From: Gymnogyps californianus
Lineage: Eukaryota > Chordata > Aves > Accipitriformes > Cathartidae
DNA: 64,000 bases
Assembly (NCBI RefSeq): GCF_018139145.2
Contig: NC_059500.1
Coordinates: forward strand, 51,268,663 to 51,332,662
Direction: 5' to 3'
Shown: one piece after another, positions 48,101 to 60,308 of the stretch
Layout: every line of letters starts with the position of its first letter
Numbering within the stretch: position 1 is the stretch's first letter
The notes under the pieces: generated by a model
Seen by the model: the letters and a program-made list of their open reading frames with translations, nothing else
Database searches by the model: none
Told to the model about the DNA's origin: nothing
Made by a program: the position numbers and the translations under genes

Positions 48101-51100
48101 GGTGGGAATAGGAAGACATGCATGTGGGCACATCCGTGGTGGCACCCACCTTTACGTAAAGACAAGGTAGTTGCTAATGAATATAATTTGTGTATGGAAG
48201 GAAGAACAGAGTTCACATACGCTAATTAACTATGCAGTGGATTTCTGGGTGCAACTTACCAGGTTTCAAAACCAAACTGTAAGTACACCTAAATGAGTAA
48301 ATTATGGTTCCAAGTTTCATTAGAGGCTTATACTGTCATTCTGTATATGACTAACTATCCAGAACAACCTTGAAAGATTTGTAAATCACAAACAAGGTGG
48401 AATGAACCTCAAGAAGGGGAGAAGTGTTCCCTCTAAGGAACAAACTGGGCACATTTCAAAAAAACCTCGATTATACAAAAAGGGCAGAGCATAAATTAAA
48501 GACCCCCAGGGGCAGCTCCAACTTGCAGCCAAAACCAAGTTTTGCTGCTTTACTCTGTTGGCTAGTTTCTAATTGCACACTGCAATGAAAATCGTTTATA
48601 ACTAGAAAGGTCCCGTAACAACATGGCAAAGGCACGGGGGCTGCAACATAATATTAGAGAACACTTACCCTGTGGGCGATCACTAGTAACTGAGGAAGAT
48701 AATGACTGCCTAGCTACTCTGAAATAATTTACTCATAAAAGAATCTTCATTAAAATAACATTAAGGAGTATTTTCAATGTGGTGTGTAGGGACTTAGCTG
48801 CGTGATTCCTTTTAATATTAATGGGAATTACGTGGCTAAACCCACACGCACTGCAATGAAAATCTGTACTTAGGGTTTTAACAAAAATCCATAAAAGGAA
48901 ACAAATTCAGGTGAAGGCTTCACTCTGTTGTGCCCTGTTATTGCTAATAATACAGTAGGTAAGATTAGTGCATAACAATTGTAATTTCTGTAATAAACAT
49001 GCTGCTGCACCTAAGCTCTTAATAAAAGAAGTTAAGGAGAGAAGGGAAGTCTTACCTCTGTGGTAAAGCAGTGATTAAATAGAAAGGACAAATGTGGATG
49101 GAAATTTATAATTCTGCAATCTGAATTGTTCATGTAATAAGCTGCAGCACAAATGTGTTGGTGAGCTATAAAATAATTATTGCCTGTTCCAAAGGAGAGG
49201 AAGTTGAAAATAGCAATAGCAAAAGAAATTGTGACATTTGGTGGAAAAAGCCCTTCTGCTCAGACAGAAATTAGAAACACCATACTTTAATGAGAATTTT
49301 CGTGTAACCCTCGGAGGCCGTCTAGAAGCTGACTCAAAAAAGATGGGACCCATGGCAAGGCCATTTTGCTTTTATTCTTCTCGGTTATGCTACCCTAGAC
49401 TGGCATAAAGACGACTAATTGGGCCAGTGTGATACAGACTTCTCATCTCAAAGCTAGAAATAATTCAGTTAAAGAAAAAAAAAAAGGCTATGCAGTGACA
49501 ACAAAGAAAGAGCCATATCTGAATTTCATCCAGACCAATAATGTACCAATTGGCAAACAAGGAGAGGAAAAAGAAGCAGGCCCAATAAAGACAAGTTTTT
49601 AATCCATTTTAGCTGGTAACTGTTACTTTCATCCTCATAGTGAATATCAGAGATATTTGTTATCCACTTTTATTTCATCTTGTACCTTCAAGTTTTGTTT
49701 TGTGAGCAGAGGTGTTGGTGTTTTTTGAGTGGATGTGAGAAAGACTGTGTTGAAGCTTAAAAATTTCAGTAAATGCCAATTATTTATAACAAGAATGCCC
49801 TAAGACAGTATTTGGATCCAGTTTTATCAGATGAATACCCTCAATTGGAGTCATTAGAATTTGAAAACATGAAAATGATAAAGCAAAAGATTTTCAATTA
49901 TAATCACACTTGTAAGAACCCCTCTGTTACCAGGAGGCAGTAATATGAAGAGGAAGCTCTACATATAAAGCTTTTATTATACCTTTTATTTTTGAAAGAG
50001 TGTTATGAGAGCTTAACATTACTTTTAAATGATTGACACAATAAGTGTTCCATTTTAATTGGCACTTCTGTGATTTATCACTGTATCACATTGGGAACAC
50101 CCCATTAGGGCATTTGTAAGTGAATAGCAGGGTACTGTACATCTGACAATACTTGAAGACTTCTATTAAAGGCTCCTATTAAGAAGAGACACCTACTAAG
50201 AGAGTTCATGTCCCCATTTCATCTAACTGCTGAATTGGACTGAATTGTATCCTTCCTTCCTGAGCAGAAATATAATCCTTGCCATCCCAGTAGTCCCTGG
50301 TGCTATCGCACTGCCGTGTTTTCCTGTTCTGCAAGTGCATGAACTGATTTCAGTTTCTAAACTGAGAAGACCAGGAAGCCTAATCCCACTGAAAGTAATT
50401 GTCTTAATCATCTCAGCTTGTTATTTCCACTCTAATCAGAACAGTCTTCTCAGTCCTCACCAGTACCATAATGCCTGAGGTAAATAAGAAGCCATATCAA
50501 ACCTTGGGTTTAGATCAAGGGTGGAGTATCCTGGTACCGAGGTTTAAAAATGTACTAAGCTGCTGCCACTGACCCTGCCGCGGCTCTGATACAGAATGCG
50601 TTTCCTTCTAAAAGCTGTTCAGTCAGACCCTGAGGAGGCAACAACCAAGCAGAGCCTCTAGATATTGGTTCCAGCCCCTAGTCCCCTCTTCACTTCTTGC
50701 GCTGTTTACTATCCCACATTCAGGTGCTAAAGACTAATGATTCTCAGCAGCATCTGAATGACTCCATTTTAAAGTCTACGTTGTTCAAAACCTTTCTGAT
50801 CTGCATCAGATAGTGCTATTTCAGGATTTCGTGGTTCTAATTTCAGAAAAACAATTAATCTTGACACATTGTGATACATGCAGTCTTACCTTAGTATTTT
50901 GATCTGGCCCAAATGAAGTCTTTTCAGCTCCTACATTGCATATTGCATGTTTTACATCGGCAGCTGTTACTCCATGTACCATCTGTCTTTATCAACACTT
51001 AGGTACACAGATGTGCTGTTGCTGTGCAAATGTTAGAGATCAGCTTAACCTTTCCTATTCCTAATAATAATAATAATAATAATAATGCCTTGAAACATGT

Positions 51101-53252
51101 CAACATCTAATATTTACGCTAATTTGTTGCAAGTGGGGTTTTGTTGCCTTTTCTTATTCTAAAAGCTGTGGTTTTAGTGAAAAAAAGCTAACAATAAAAT
51201 TCCCCCACAAAATATGAAATTATATATTGCGTAGTTAGAAATTACATAAACTGCAAACTAATTCAATACCAGGAAGAAAATCTAAAACTACTTAAAATAT
51301 TGATGATGGTAATGCTATGATCTGGGGCATTTCAAGGTTATTTTCTATATAATTATTTTTGTTTAGTGCCAGTAAGCTGTTCTGTCAAAAATCAGAGTTT
51401 TAATAAAAAATAAATACCACAAATGAAGTCTTGCCAAAAAAGTTAATGTAATATTGTCTTAGAATGGATGCAGGCTACTGCAATTCTTTCCAAAACTATT
51501 TCTCATCTCTGTGTATAGACATGTGTATACATACATGTAATATCTAGAAAGACGAAATTGAAGGTAGCTTTACCATAAGTAATTGTTCAAGAGTTATGTC
51601 ACAGAAATAGGAGAAAGTCTTACATGTTAGCTGTATGTGTACACATTTTAGTAGTGGCATACCCATGATACCAACGTGTGGATATTATACACAGTCTCTT
51701 TGTCACACTCGCTTTTCAAACTCAGTTGCAACAAAGCAGAACAAGTATGAAACTCCTAAAACAAAAGGTATGGATTAAAATTTATTGTAAACTATTGTAA
51801 ATAACTAAAGCACGTTTAGAGTCCTGGAGAGTCTGACCTCTGCTATTCTTGTTGTATAAGTGAAGAAGATTGAGATGGACACTTACCTAATATAAATTCC
51901 TAACTTCCCCTGTTAAAACAAATGAGTCATTTTTCACAGCGAGTATTTTAGTTATATTCAGATTTATGAAAACGTAAAGGTGTTTTCAGGTATTTGCAAC
52001 TCTGTAGTCATGAGCTTCAAAAAAGTATTTGTATAGATACACAGGAAAACACACTTGCATACAAGTATGCTGGATGCACTTGCATACACCTGTACTTGTA
52101 TCCAAATAGGGTGCCTGTAGCTTAAGTATACCTTTATAGGCTTTTGACAGTAACAAAAGTATGATACTTCAGCCACTTGTAAAAATGGCTGTATTGTTTA
52201 ATACCACAGTATTTCAGAAACAGAAGCGTAGGGGGCTGCTGGAAAACAAGAAATTCCTCAAATAACATGTCCAAGGGATATCAGGCTCTCTATTCCCCTC
52301 CTAGTAAAGTAAAACTATATCAGCTGTGGGTACGTTGAAGAAAAAAAACTACAGATTAACCTACAGCATATAATTCTGATACTATTCAATGCCAATTTAT
52401 CGGAATTTGAAGAGTTAAGAGCAAACCACAAGAATATTTTTCATCTGAACCTGAACACCAGATCTGACTTCTAGTTTAGAGCTGCAATATCGCTCATAAC
52501 ACTGCATTATTCCTCCAAACTCCATCCACTTAAAACATATATATGCATGCACACACACACAGTTAGTCTAAAAACACTGTATGACTGACTGCTTTCCCAA
52601 AGACATATAAATCTTGAACTAAGATATTTGCACATGCACTCTTTTCTACACATTGTGAACATTTCTACACATTGTCTCCCCATTAGCTTTAATGTGGAGA
52701 GCAAAGAATATGGTCAGTGATGTATTTCTCCTTTGCTGAGAAAAACTGCTAGACAAAACCTGACGGAGGTGGACTTGCCACATCTGTGTCCCTAACTCTA
52801 CTGCAGAAAGCAAGAAAGCATGTTTCAGGACAGAGTACATGCAGAAAGATAAAAACAAAGCTGTAATAAAACAAGTATCCATCACTCCAATGTAATCAAA
52901 TGCACATCAATCTAGTCCAATCCAATCTTAAAGGTAGATATTATTTATGTAGAGGAATTCTCTTATGCTTAAATTCTTCTAAAAATTATTTAAATGCTAA
53001 ATAAGGAAGGACTGAGCTGTAGTAGTGATCTTTATGTTCCAATGTACCTGGTGATAATGGATCTTCTGTAATATTTTGCGCAGTTTTAATCTTGCATTAG
53101 AGAAGAGAGAGAGCAGATTCTAAGAAGCTAGGACAAAGTACGAAACCAGATACCCAGTGTCTTATTTAAACTTTCCCCTTTTGTTTGTTCCCCCCACCCC
53201 CCCTTGGTTTTGGTCTATGTTTTGTTTTTGTTTTATTTTATTTTCCGTTCCA
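45153..53252. other. Unassigned AT-rich sequence
   Basis: About 8 kb with no recognised gene or transposon. It contains A17 followed by AAAG/AAGG units at 46983-47015, a TAA repeat at 51062-51086, a CA-rich stretch at 52550-52560, and a 14-nt repeat pair at 52643 and 52662. The interval 48520-49470 is denser in distinct, non-repetitive words and is flagged under findings as a possible conserved noncoding region. Confidence 0.6.
51062..51086 (+). repeat. (TAA)n simple repeat
   Basis: Eight TAA units without interruption. Confidence 0.9.
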
Positions 53253-53520
53253 TTCTCTTCTCTCCTCTTCTCTCTCTTCTCTTCTCTTCTCTTCTCTCTC
53301 TTCTCTTCTCTTCTCTTCTCTTCTCTTCTCTTCTCTTCTCTTCTCTTCTCTTCTCTTCTCTTCTCTTCTCTTCTCTTCTCTTCTCTTCTCTTCTCTTCTC
53401 TTCTCTTCTCTTCTCTTCTCTTTCTTTCTCTTCTCTTCTCTTCTCTTCCCTCTCCTCTCCTCTCCTCTCCTCTCCTCTCCTCTCCTCTCCTCTCCTCTCC
53501 TCTCCTCTCCTCTCTTTTCT
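53253..53520 (+). repeat. Homopyrimidine array, (CTCTT)n then (TCTCC)n
   Basis: All 268 positions are C or T. The first two thirds are CTCTT units, with a short irregularity (TTTCTTTC) near 53420-53428. At about 53449 the unit changes to TCTCC and repeats about thirteen times. The long serine/leucine/phenylalanine frames through it in all three plus frames are products of the repeat, not genes. A purine strand complementary to it can form intramolecular triplex DNA in principle. Confidence 0.97.
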
Positions 53521-55437
53521 AATCTTACTTCATTTCAGGTTTTTGTTTTAGTAATTGTAAGAATTGATAGAATCTAGAAAAGAATCTTTCTCTAAATGAA
53601 ATACCTCTTCTAAAGGTATACATTTCTAGCCAACATATGTAAAGATGTATGTGAATACATGCACACATTCACATACACACAAATGTACCACCTGAAGTTT
53701 CACATTAATTGGTTTAAATATGCAAAAAAAAATTAATGACACAGCTATTATCATATAGTATTTGACAATGTATTGTCATAATACAGGCTTTCCAAACTGC
53801 AAGGGCCACGGTCAGTCTTAATTGTTATATGTTGTGTTACTCAATTCCTCTCTTCCAGTTAGGAAATAGAGAAGATGAAACCATGTAGTGCAAAGGGGGA
53901 GATAAATAGACACCTAATAGGTGAAGCTTGAGTTAAGCCATAAAGTTATTATTTTAGCAGATTTGACTGAATACTGGCTCAATTCACAAAGCTCCTATGG
54001 TGGCCCCAAAAAAGCAGGGTTTTTTTTCCTAATGTGTTCGTCTTCTCACCTGCTGCTGACTTTCAGCTCAGCCTAATTTCCCTTCCATTCTCCCAGCAAT
54101 TTGATTCTCCAATGGGCTATGCTGTCTGATTTCTCAAATTTCTGATTCTCTCTCTTTTCTGTGCCAATCATAGTACTGCTCCTGCATTTGCTTGTTCCCT
54201 GACCATTTTTTTGGAAAAAAACTCTTTTCCTCAGAAACACAAACCTGAATGAAGTTGGGGGATGACAGCAGACTTGATTGGGAGGGTTTTTTTGTTGGGT
54301 TTTGGGGTTTTTTTCCCTGTGTTTCTCCTGATTTTTTTTTATTCAGTGCCACAGAGAGCCATTTAAGAGACTAAAATAATGTGAGATCCTCAATTTGCAA
54401 AGTAATTCAATTATTAGATAGTGGAAATATCATAGTACAACCAGATTACTTTTTAATTTTGCCACCATAATTGGCTCCCTGAGGCAAAAGATACTGACAA
54501 GAAACATTAGCATGACCACCGTTATATTAAAGTTTACCCAGAAGTAAACCCCAGTCAAAATAATATTTGATTTATTCAGATTTAAACACAAAACCTAAAA
54601 GAATGTCTACCCTGGGAGCTTTGCACTGCCACTATTAATTAGAAATGTAGTATTGGCACCATTGCAGAACTAAAGAAGTGAACAATTTTCCTCTTGTCCA
54701 CTTAAAAAAAAAACCCAAAACCAAACCACCACCAACAACAAAACCCCCAAACTCAAAAAAAACCCCCAAGCCCCCAGTGATAAGTGAGTACACAGGTATT
54801 TATATTTCTCCTTCCTAGTCCAGCAACCAGTAATGAAATCAGAGAAGGCCACGTATAGCACCAAATCTTCTTTTATAAGGGGAAAATAAATGTAGGGATC
54901 TATGAGATGTAAACATTAATTTGACAGTCTTTTTTAACAATTGTGCATAGGAACAATTGTTTAAAAACCAGTTCAGAAGTTGTCAGGAATCAGAAATCAT
55001 TTTGATTGGGAAATGAATGTGTGCTTCCTTTATTAGTATCACCATTCTATCACACTCCAGACAGAATAACATTGACAATATCCACCGATCAGTACTGAAG
55101 TATCCCTTTTCAGATCTTCTTAATAAGGTAGTACTAAGCCATTGCTAGTGGGGAAAAAAACAAACAACCAACGCCATAACCAAAAAAAACCCCAAACAAC
55201 CAAGAAACCATTCTCCTGTTGCTTTCCATCTTTCTGTAGACAATACATTCTGAAGACCAGTGTAGCCTAGCAAGTGCTACAATGCTCCCATTCTAAACAT
55301 TATCTTATTTGCTTTGATGGAGATTTACTGAAATCCAACTGAATCCATGGACAAGGAAAATTTCCTTTTTTCAGATTTTCTGAGCAAAGACACTGTGAAA
55401 TTTACCACCAAAAATAAATCAAATTTTTTCAGAATTG
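53521..55437. other. Unassigned sequence with A/C-rich low-complexity patches
   Basis: No recognised gene. Two patches made almost only of A and C occur at about 54704-54775 and 55151-55207, and a G/T-rich patch at 54281-54314. The end of this stretch is the target duplication of the next LTR. Confidence 0.6.
54704..54775 (+). repeat. A/C low-complexity tract
   Basis: Nearly all positions are A or C, with runs of A alternating with short C runs. The minus-strand frame through it is a shadow. Confidence 0.75.
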
Positions 55438-55714
55438 TATGTTGTCCTGGTTTTGGCTAGGACAGAGTTAATTTTCTTCCTAGTAGCTGGTATAGTGCTG
55501 TGTTTTGGATTTAGTAGGAAAATAATGTTGATAACACACTGATGTTTTTAGTTGTTGCTAAGTAGTGTTTATACTAAGTCAAGGATTTTTCAGCTTCTCA
55601 TGCCCAGCCAGCAAGAAGGCTGGAGGGACACAAGAAGCTGGGAGGGGACACCATCAGGACAGCTGACCCAAACTGGCCAAAGGGATATTCCATACCATAT
55701 GACATCATGCCCAG

Positions 55715-55722
55715 TATATAAA
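55715..55722 (+). promoter_or_regulatory. TATA box of the LTR promoter
   Basis: TATATAAA follows CATATGACATCATGCCCAG, in the same context as in the sister LTR. Likely the U3 core promoter, with a CRE/AP-1-like TGACATCA just upstream. Confidence 0.65.
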
Positions 55723-55896
55723 CTGGGTGAGTTGGCTGGGAGGGGGGATCACGGCTCGGGAACTAACTGGGCATCAGTCAACGAGTGGTGAGCAATTGCA
55801 TTGTGCACCACTTGCTTTGTATAGTTTAATTCTTTTAGTATTACTATTGTCATATTATTATCATCATTATCATTGTTTTTCATTCCTTTCTGTCCT

Positions 55897-55902
55897 ATTA
55901 AA
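55897..55902 (+). promoter_or_regulatory. Putative LTR poly(A) signal (ATTAAA)
   Basis: ATTAAA about 180 bp downstream of the TATA box, matching the position in the LTR at 28325. Confidence 0.5.
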
Positions 55903-56027
55903 CTGTCTTTATCTCAACTCACGAGGTTTTTTTCCTGATTCTCTCCCCCATCCCAGGGGTGGGGGGGCAGTGAGCGAGTGGCTGTGTGGTGCTTAGCTGC
56001 TGGCTGGGGTTAAACCACAATATATGT

Positions 56028-56944
56028 GCAATGAGGAGAATGCACCTTTCTTCCCAGCAACAACATCATAAAGAAAGCTTGTAAATAGTTTTACAGTCAG
56101 GTGAGACACACCATGAGAGTTGTATTGGAAAGCTTAAACAGGTTTTGTAGTTTGTGTATGCTGACCCACTATTTTAAAGCATTAAAGAAAGGAATGATAG
56201 CAATAAATTTCCTTTCCTTGTATTAAACAGGAAGGGGGCTTGGGAGGTGCAGAGGTGGGGAAAGGGGACGAGAGTGTAAAAACTGAAATATTAATAGGAG
56301 AAAAAAGTACTTATAAAAGACTAAAGAGGAAAAACTAAGGTGAGAGAAAGAATAGAAAAAAATGATAGCTGGGGCAGCAAGACAAAATACCATTTAGCTC
56401 TCGAAAAAGCACAGTATGAAGTCTTTCTGTATCATGTTTGGTCTGACTTCATATGTTACTTTTTAAAATGAAGCTTATATTATTTTTCTAACAATGTTGA
56501 CTTCATTAACCTTTCCATTTGAAATGGAAGAGAAGGCAGAGAACCAACTTTTTTTTTCCCCCCACAGCACAAGCATGTATAACAACTCTTCATCCTCTTG
56601 TCCCCTTTCTCCTGTGCCAGACTTTATAACACTTTAATTCGGTTCATATTGAAATCGAAATCTCAAACTGTAATTCCCTTGTTTTCCTTTTTTCATTTTC
56701 CCTTAAGTGAAAACCCAAAACAAACTGGATGTTAACAGAGAGTTTATCTACCAATCTAAGTTCTCTAAAACGCCCTACGCTGTCTTGAGCAGCTCTATCT
56801 TGGCAACATTCTCCACCAATTGGTGCAGTAAGCTTTGGCACTGGAACACACGCGTCAGTTTCAGCTCTCAAAACTTTTGATGTCTTCTGGCACACACTGT
56901 GCACCAAGTTTTGTTATGCTGTGCTTTGGCAGTTGGTCAGTTAC
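56028..56944. other. Unassigned sequence
   Basis: About 0.9 kb with G-rich and A-rich patches near 56230-56330 but no recognised element. A minus-strand open frame at 56644-56907 has no recognisable domain. Confidence 0.55.
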
Positions 56945-57590
56945 TGTGGAGGTGGTTATGCCACAGAAATAGGTGAGCCTTTCCTTCATTCAAATGCTTG
57001 TTCGGTTACTATTTTATTAAGTAAAATCAATAAAACAATAATAAATTTTAGGAAAAAAAAGCTCCTTCAACAGCAACAACAACTACTAGCACAGCACATG
57101 CACTCCCTCCACTCACACATGACCCGTCACTCTTACGCACTACCTAAAACCCACTGCACGGCTGCCCAGCAGAAGTCAGTCTCCACACACTTTCCCCAAT
57201 GGATGACAGGTTCAGATCAGCTATAAGGACGGGGTGGTGGTACCACTGCCTAAATCTGTGCACTACATTTTGCTTACGCTGTCCAGGCTGCAGTGAAGAC
57301 GAGGAGGTGGCTCTGATGCCAGCTTCCTCTTCCAGCTCCTCTGCTCCCACACCACAGCCAGGCCTGTTGGCAGGTGGTCCTCTGGGGTCTTCGGTGCACC
57401 TTCCCGTACCCACCCTCAAAGATTTATCACCCAGGGTTTCTGGTGCCAGTTGTCTGATCTCAACTTTGTGTGGCTGTCCAGTCAAACATTACTTTTTCTG
57501 ATGTCATCCAATTATTAACTAATTATAACATCCTAGTTATTTCCCTAGGTAACTTTTGTTGCGCTCAAAATGCTGTTATGAGCAAACACA
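56945..57590 (-). mobile_element. Possible minus-strand LTR or other GC-richer insertion
   Basis: This block differs from its AT-rich surroundings, with a GC-rich core at about 57080-57480 containing several CpGs. On the minus strand it begins TGTGTTTGCTCATAACAGCA and ends CATAACCACCTCCACA, so TG...CA ends can be drawn, and AATAAA lies at 57013-57018 about 70 bp before the 3' end, as in an LTR U5. I found no matching target duplication at these borders, so the borders or the class may be wrong. Overlapping open frames on both strands (57199-57501 plus, 57144-57485 minus) show no known domain. An alternative is an unidentified exon or CpG-bearing regulatory block. Confidence 0.35.
57013..57018 (-). 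promoter_or_regulatory. Minus-strand AATAAA signal
   Basis: A canonical poly(A) hexamer on the minus strand near the proposed 3' end of the block at 56945-57590. Motif-level evidence only. Confidence 0.3.
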
Positions 57591-58887
57591 TTTTATATAT
57601 AAAGCCAGGAATTTATTGTTAGTAAAACTGAAATCCTAATTCAAGAAGTATTATTATTCCAGACATAGTTATCGCAGAAAAAGAAAGAAAAAGGAAGAAA
57701 AAAAAAAGGAATGCTACTATACAGGAAAAAATTATCAGTAGTAATAATAATAAAACAGTTAAATTTGTTATACATACACCTCCTAGTAACTCTCACTTTT
57801 CGTGATGTCATGCTCGCTTTTCCACTGCTCCTCTGGGGGTCCCAAGGTTCATGGCTTCACCCTGGTGTTGTGAGAAGGGGAACAGGAGAGGAGGTCACTT
57901 TTATATGTTTGCTAACATACTTTTAGATCTTGTTTTTTCTTCTGTGGTCTGCAAGTTCATGTTACATCTGATTTTACTATATATGATGCCTTTTGCATAT
58001 GTCAGACCCTGTTTATCTTTCCTCTTTGTTTCTGCCTGAACTTGACTTTTTCCAGTCCTGGCCTGCAGTTCTTTAATGCAACACCACAGCACTGTTTGTA
58101 GCCATAAGGTCTCCATTGCCAGGCCTGGCCCCTTTGCTTACCAGCCTATGCCTGTGCTCCTCTACCCCCCTTCCTGTGTCTCCACTTCTCAGAGCCATAG
58201 CCTCTAAAAGTTGATCCAGGCGCAGCTAAGTTTGACCCATTGGTTGCGTTGTAATTATTGCCTCAAGAAACAGAGGGAATCGGATGGATGTCTGTTTGCC
58301 AGTGAAGTATTTGGGCTTAATGATTATATACTGTTCTACAGTAATATAACAGATGTGAATAATTCTTGTATTAGACTTTCAGATTTATCATATGCCATAG
58401 CTCTCTTGAACTGATTTAAGATATTAGAATCCTTATGTAATCTAATTCTGTACACTAAAATTAGAGATGCCTATGTGGGGGAAAGTAATTTCTTTTTAAA
58501 GGATGAAAATGATACTGATTTAAAATTTCATCAATTCTTTAGGAATTTGTTCTTATTTTTTAATTACTTTCATGGGATGTAGCAAAAATCTTAAAGGTTT
58601 TTGCTAGTCTCCCCAAGCTTACAACAGCATTACTTATGGGCAGCTACTGATTTTTTTGCAATGCCTGCAAAAAAAGCGTTAAATGTTCTTGATCCACTTC
58701 AATCACTTCCATTCCACTTGAGTATATTGACTGTGCTGGCCTGCAAAAAAAAAAGATGGAATGCATCACAGCTGACATCTTAATTGTTTACCACTTGATG
58801 ATGAAGTTGGCATTCTAATTTTTTCCTTTTACTCATACTGTTGCTATACATCTTATGACAAGATAAAATTCCAAATTTATATAGAAT

Positions 58888-58915
58888 TTATATTAGCTCC
58901 AGTTATTTTGTGCTG
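58888..58915 (+). repeat. 28-nt exact repeat, copy 1
   Basis: A 28-nt sequence starting TTATATTAGCTCCAG and ending TTGTGCTG is repeated exactly at 60281-60308 in the same orientation. The following bases stay similar (GATAAAA against TATAAAA). Not part of any element that I recognise. Confidence 0.85.
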
Positions 58916-60280
58916 AGATAAAATTCTAAATATGTATATGTTTGCTATGTACAGTCAGTGACATCCAAGATATTGGGCAATCCAGTCACAACATTCAATT
59001 TCTCTTTATTTTCTCAATAGAATTTATGGGATGGCTGAAAAGTGAAAGCATGACAGGTGCTGCCTCACATTTTTCAGACTAAGCAGTGTAGATACTATCA
59101 TTTGGCCATATGACAGCAATATTTCTTGCCAGCATCTCAAATGATTCACTACTTAAATAATTAATTGCTTTATTATTTTTTTGGGTGCAGGATTAGGACA
59201 CTAAACACTTAATAACAAATGCATTTGCAGGCTATTAAATTAAAGATTGTAACATCTTTGTGTTTTACTTAGGCAAAAAGAGCATGCCTTTTTGCATAAT
59301 GGCACAGGAAAAAGTACTATAACCTTCAAAGTCAACAGAGATGTATAACCTCAAGGAACAATAATATAAAAATCCTATGCAATTTGATGGAGGATAAGAT
59401 AAATAGGATAATAGAGAAATCTATATCCTTTTCTAAATCTTAGCCTACAGATTTTAGTCTACAGATTTTAGTAGGGAATATTATTCCTCCATATTTTTAT
59501 GTATTTATGCTTAAGCTTTTCCACAACTATAAGTTTTGCTATGGTTAACATATGAAAAACTCACATGTGCTGACACAAACTGTGCATGTAAAAAAAATAA
59601 ATCTATATGCCAGCTATTAGAGAAATGTTAGACATTTATATAGTGTTTGAATTTTCAAATATCAACCAACGTACTGTTGGCACATGAATTTCCATGGGGT
59701 AAATAAAAACAAAACCTAAACATGACAAACTAAAAAATTAAGCAATCAGAGTTGCCAAAGAAAATAATATGAGAGAGAACTGAGTTAAGACATGCAGGCA
59801 ATCTCTGAGGCAAATGAGGAACTGGCCTTCTGCAAGATCTTTAGCTGACAGAGCAATTCTGGGAAGTTGTCCAAAATGGATCCATGTTTTCAGGATTTAC
59901 GGAGTACTGTGTATGGGCTTCTCACTCAGTTCAGTCAATTCATTTGAGTCTTTGTGTCAATAGAACAGCAAAAGTGCTTTGCATTAGCAGAGCCACTCTT
60001 CCATGCAGTGATATCTTACGTTCACCAGGCATGAAAATACCAGCCTGAAGACCAAACAAGGTTTCTATGATTGTGTTAATTGTGGTTTTAGAAGGAGAAG
60101 TATAAAATAAAAAATACAACTGATATGACTTGAACATTCATATGTGATCATATTCAGTTTTGTGAACAGCCAGAACACTATTTAAGCAAGTAACAAATCA
60201 AAATAGATGTCCAAATATCTCTAGCCTGTGTTTCTGAGTCTACTGGTTGTGCATATTGCACACTATTTTTCCTTGAACTG

Positions 60281-60308
60281 TTATATTAGCTCCAGTTATT
60301 TTGTGCTG
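60281..60308 (+). repeat. 28-nt exact repeat, copy 2
   Basis: Second copy of the sequence at 58888-58915, same strand, 1393 bp downstream. Confidence 0.85.

Larger units (their letters stand above)
55443..56022 (+). mobile_element. Solo LTR, same family as 28325-28916
   Basis: The element begins TGTCCTGGTTTTGGCTAGGA and ends GGGGTTAAACCACAATA. TATGT precedes it (55438-55442) and follows it (56023-56027), an exact 5-bp target duplication. The last dinucleotide is TA where the sister copy has CA, so the 3' end has one substitution at the integrase-recognised terminus. Length is 580 bp. TATA box (55715-55722) and ATTAAA (55897-55902) stand in the same order as in the copy at 28325. It has fewer T-rich additions in the R/U5 part. 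No retroviral genes adjoin it. The extra substitutions hint that it is a different subgroup or slightly older than the 28325 copy. Confidence 0.9.

Noticed and set aside
48060..48115. G-rich stretch as a G-quadruplex
   Set aside because: One loop of about 11 nt exceeds the usual limit, so it is only marginal.
53157..53577. Leucine/serine/phenylalanine-rich open frames of up to 130 residues in all plus frames
   Set aside because: They are translations of the pyrimidine pentanucleotide array.
57144..57501. Overlapping open frames on both strands of the GC-richer block
   Set aside because: Neither has a recognisable domain. Both follow from local GC richness with few stop codons.
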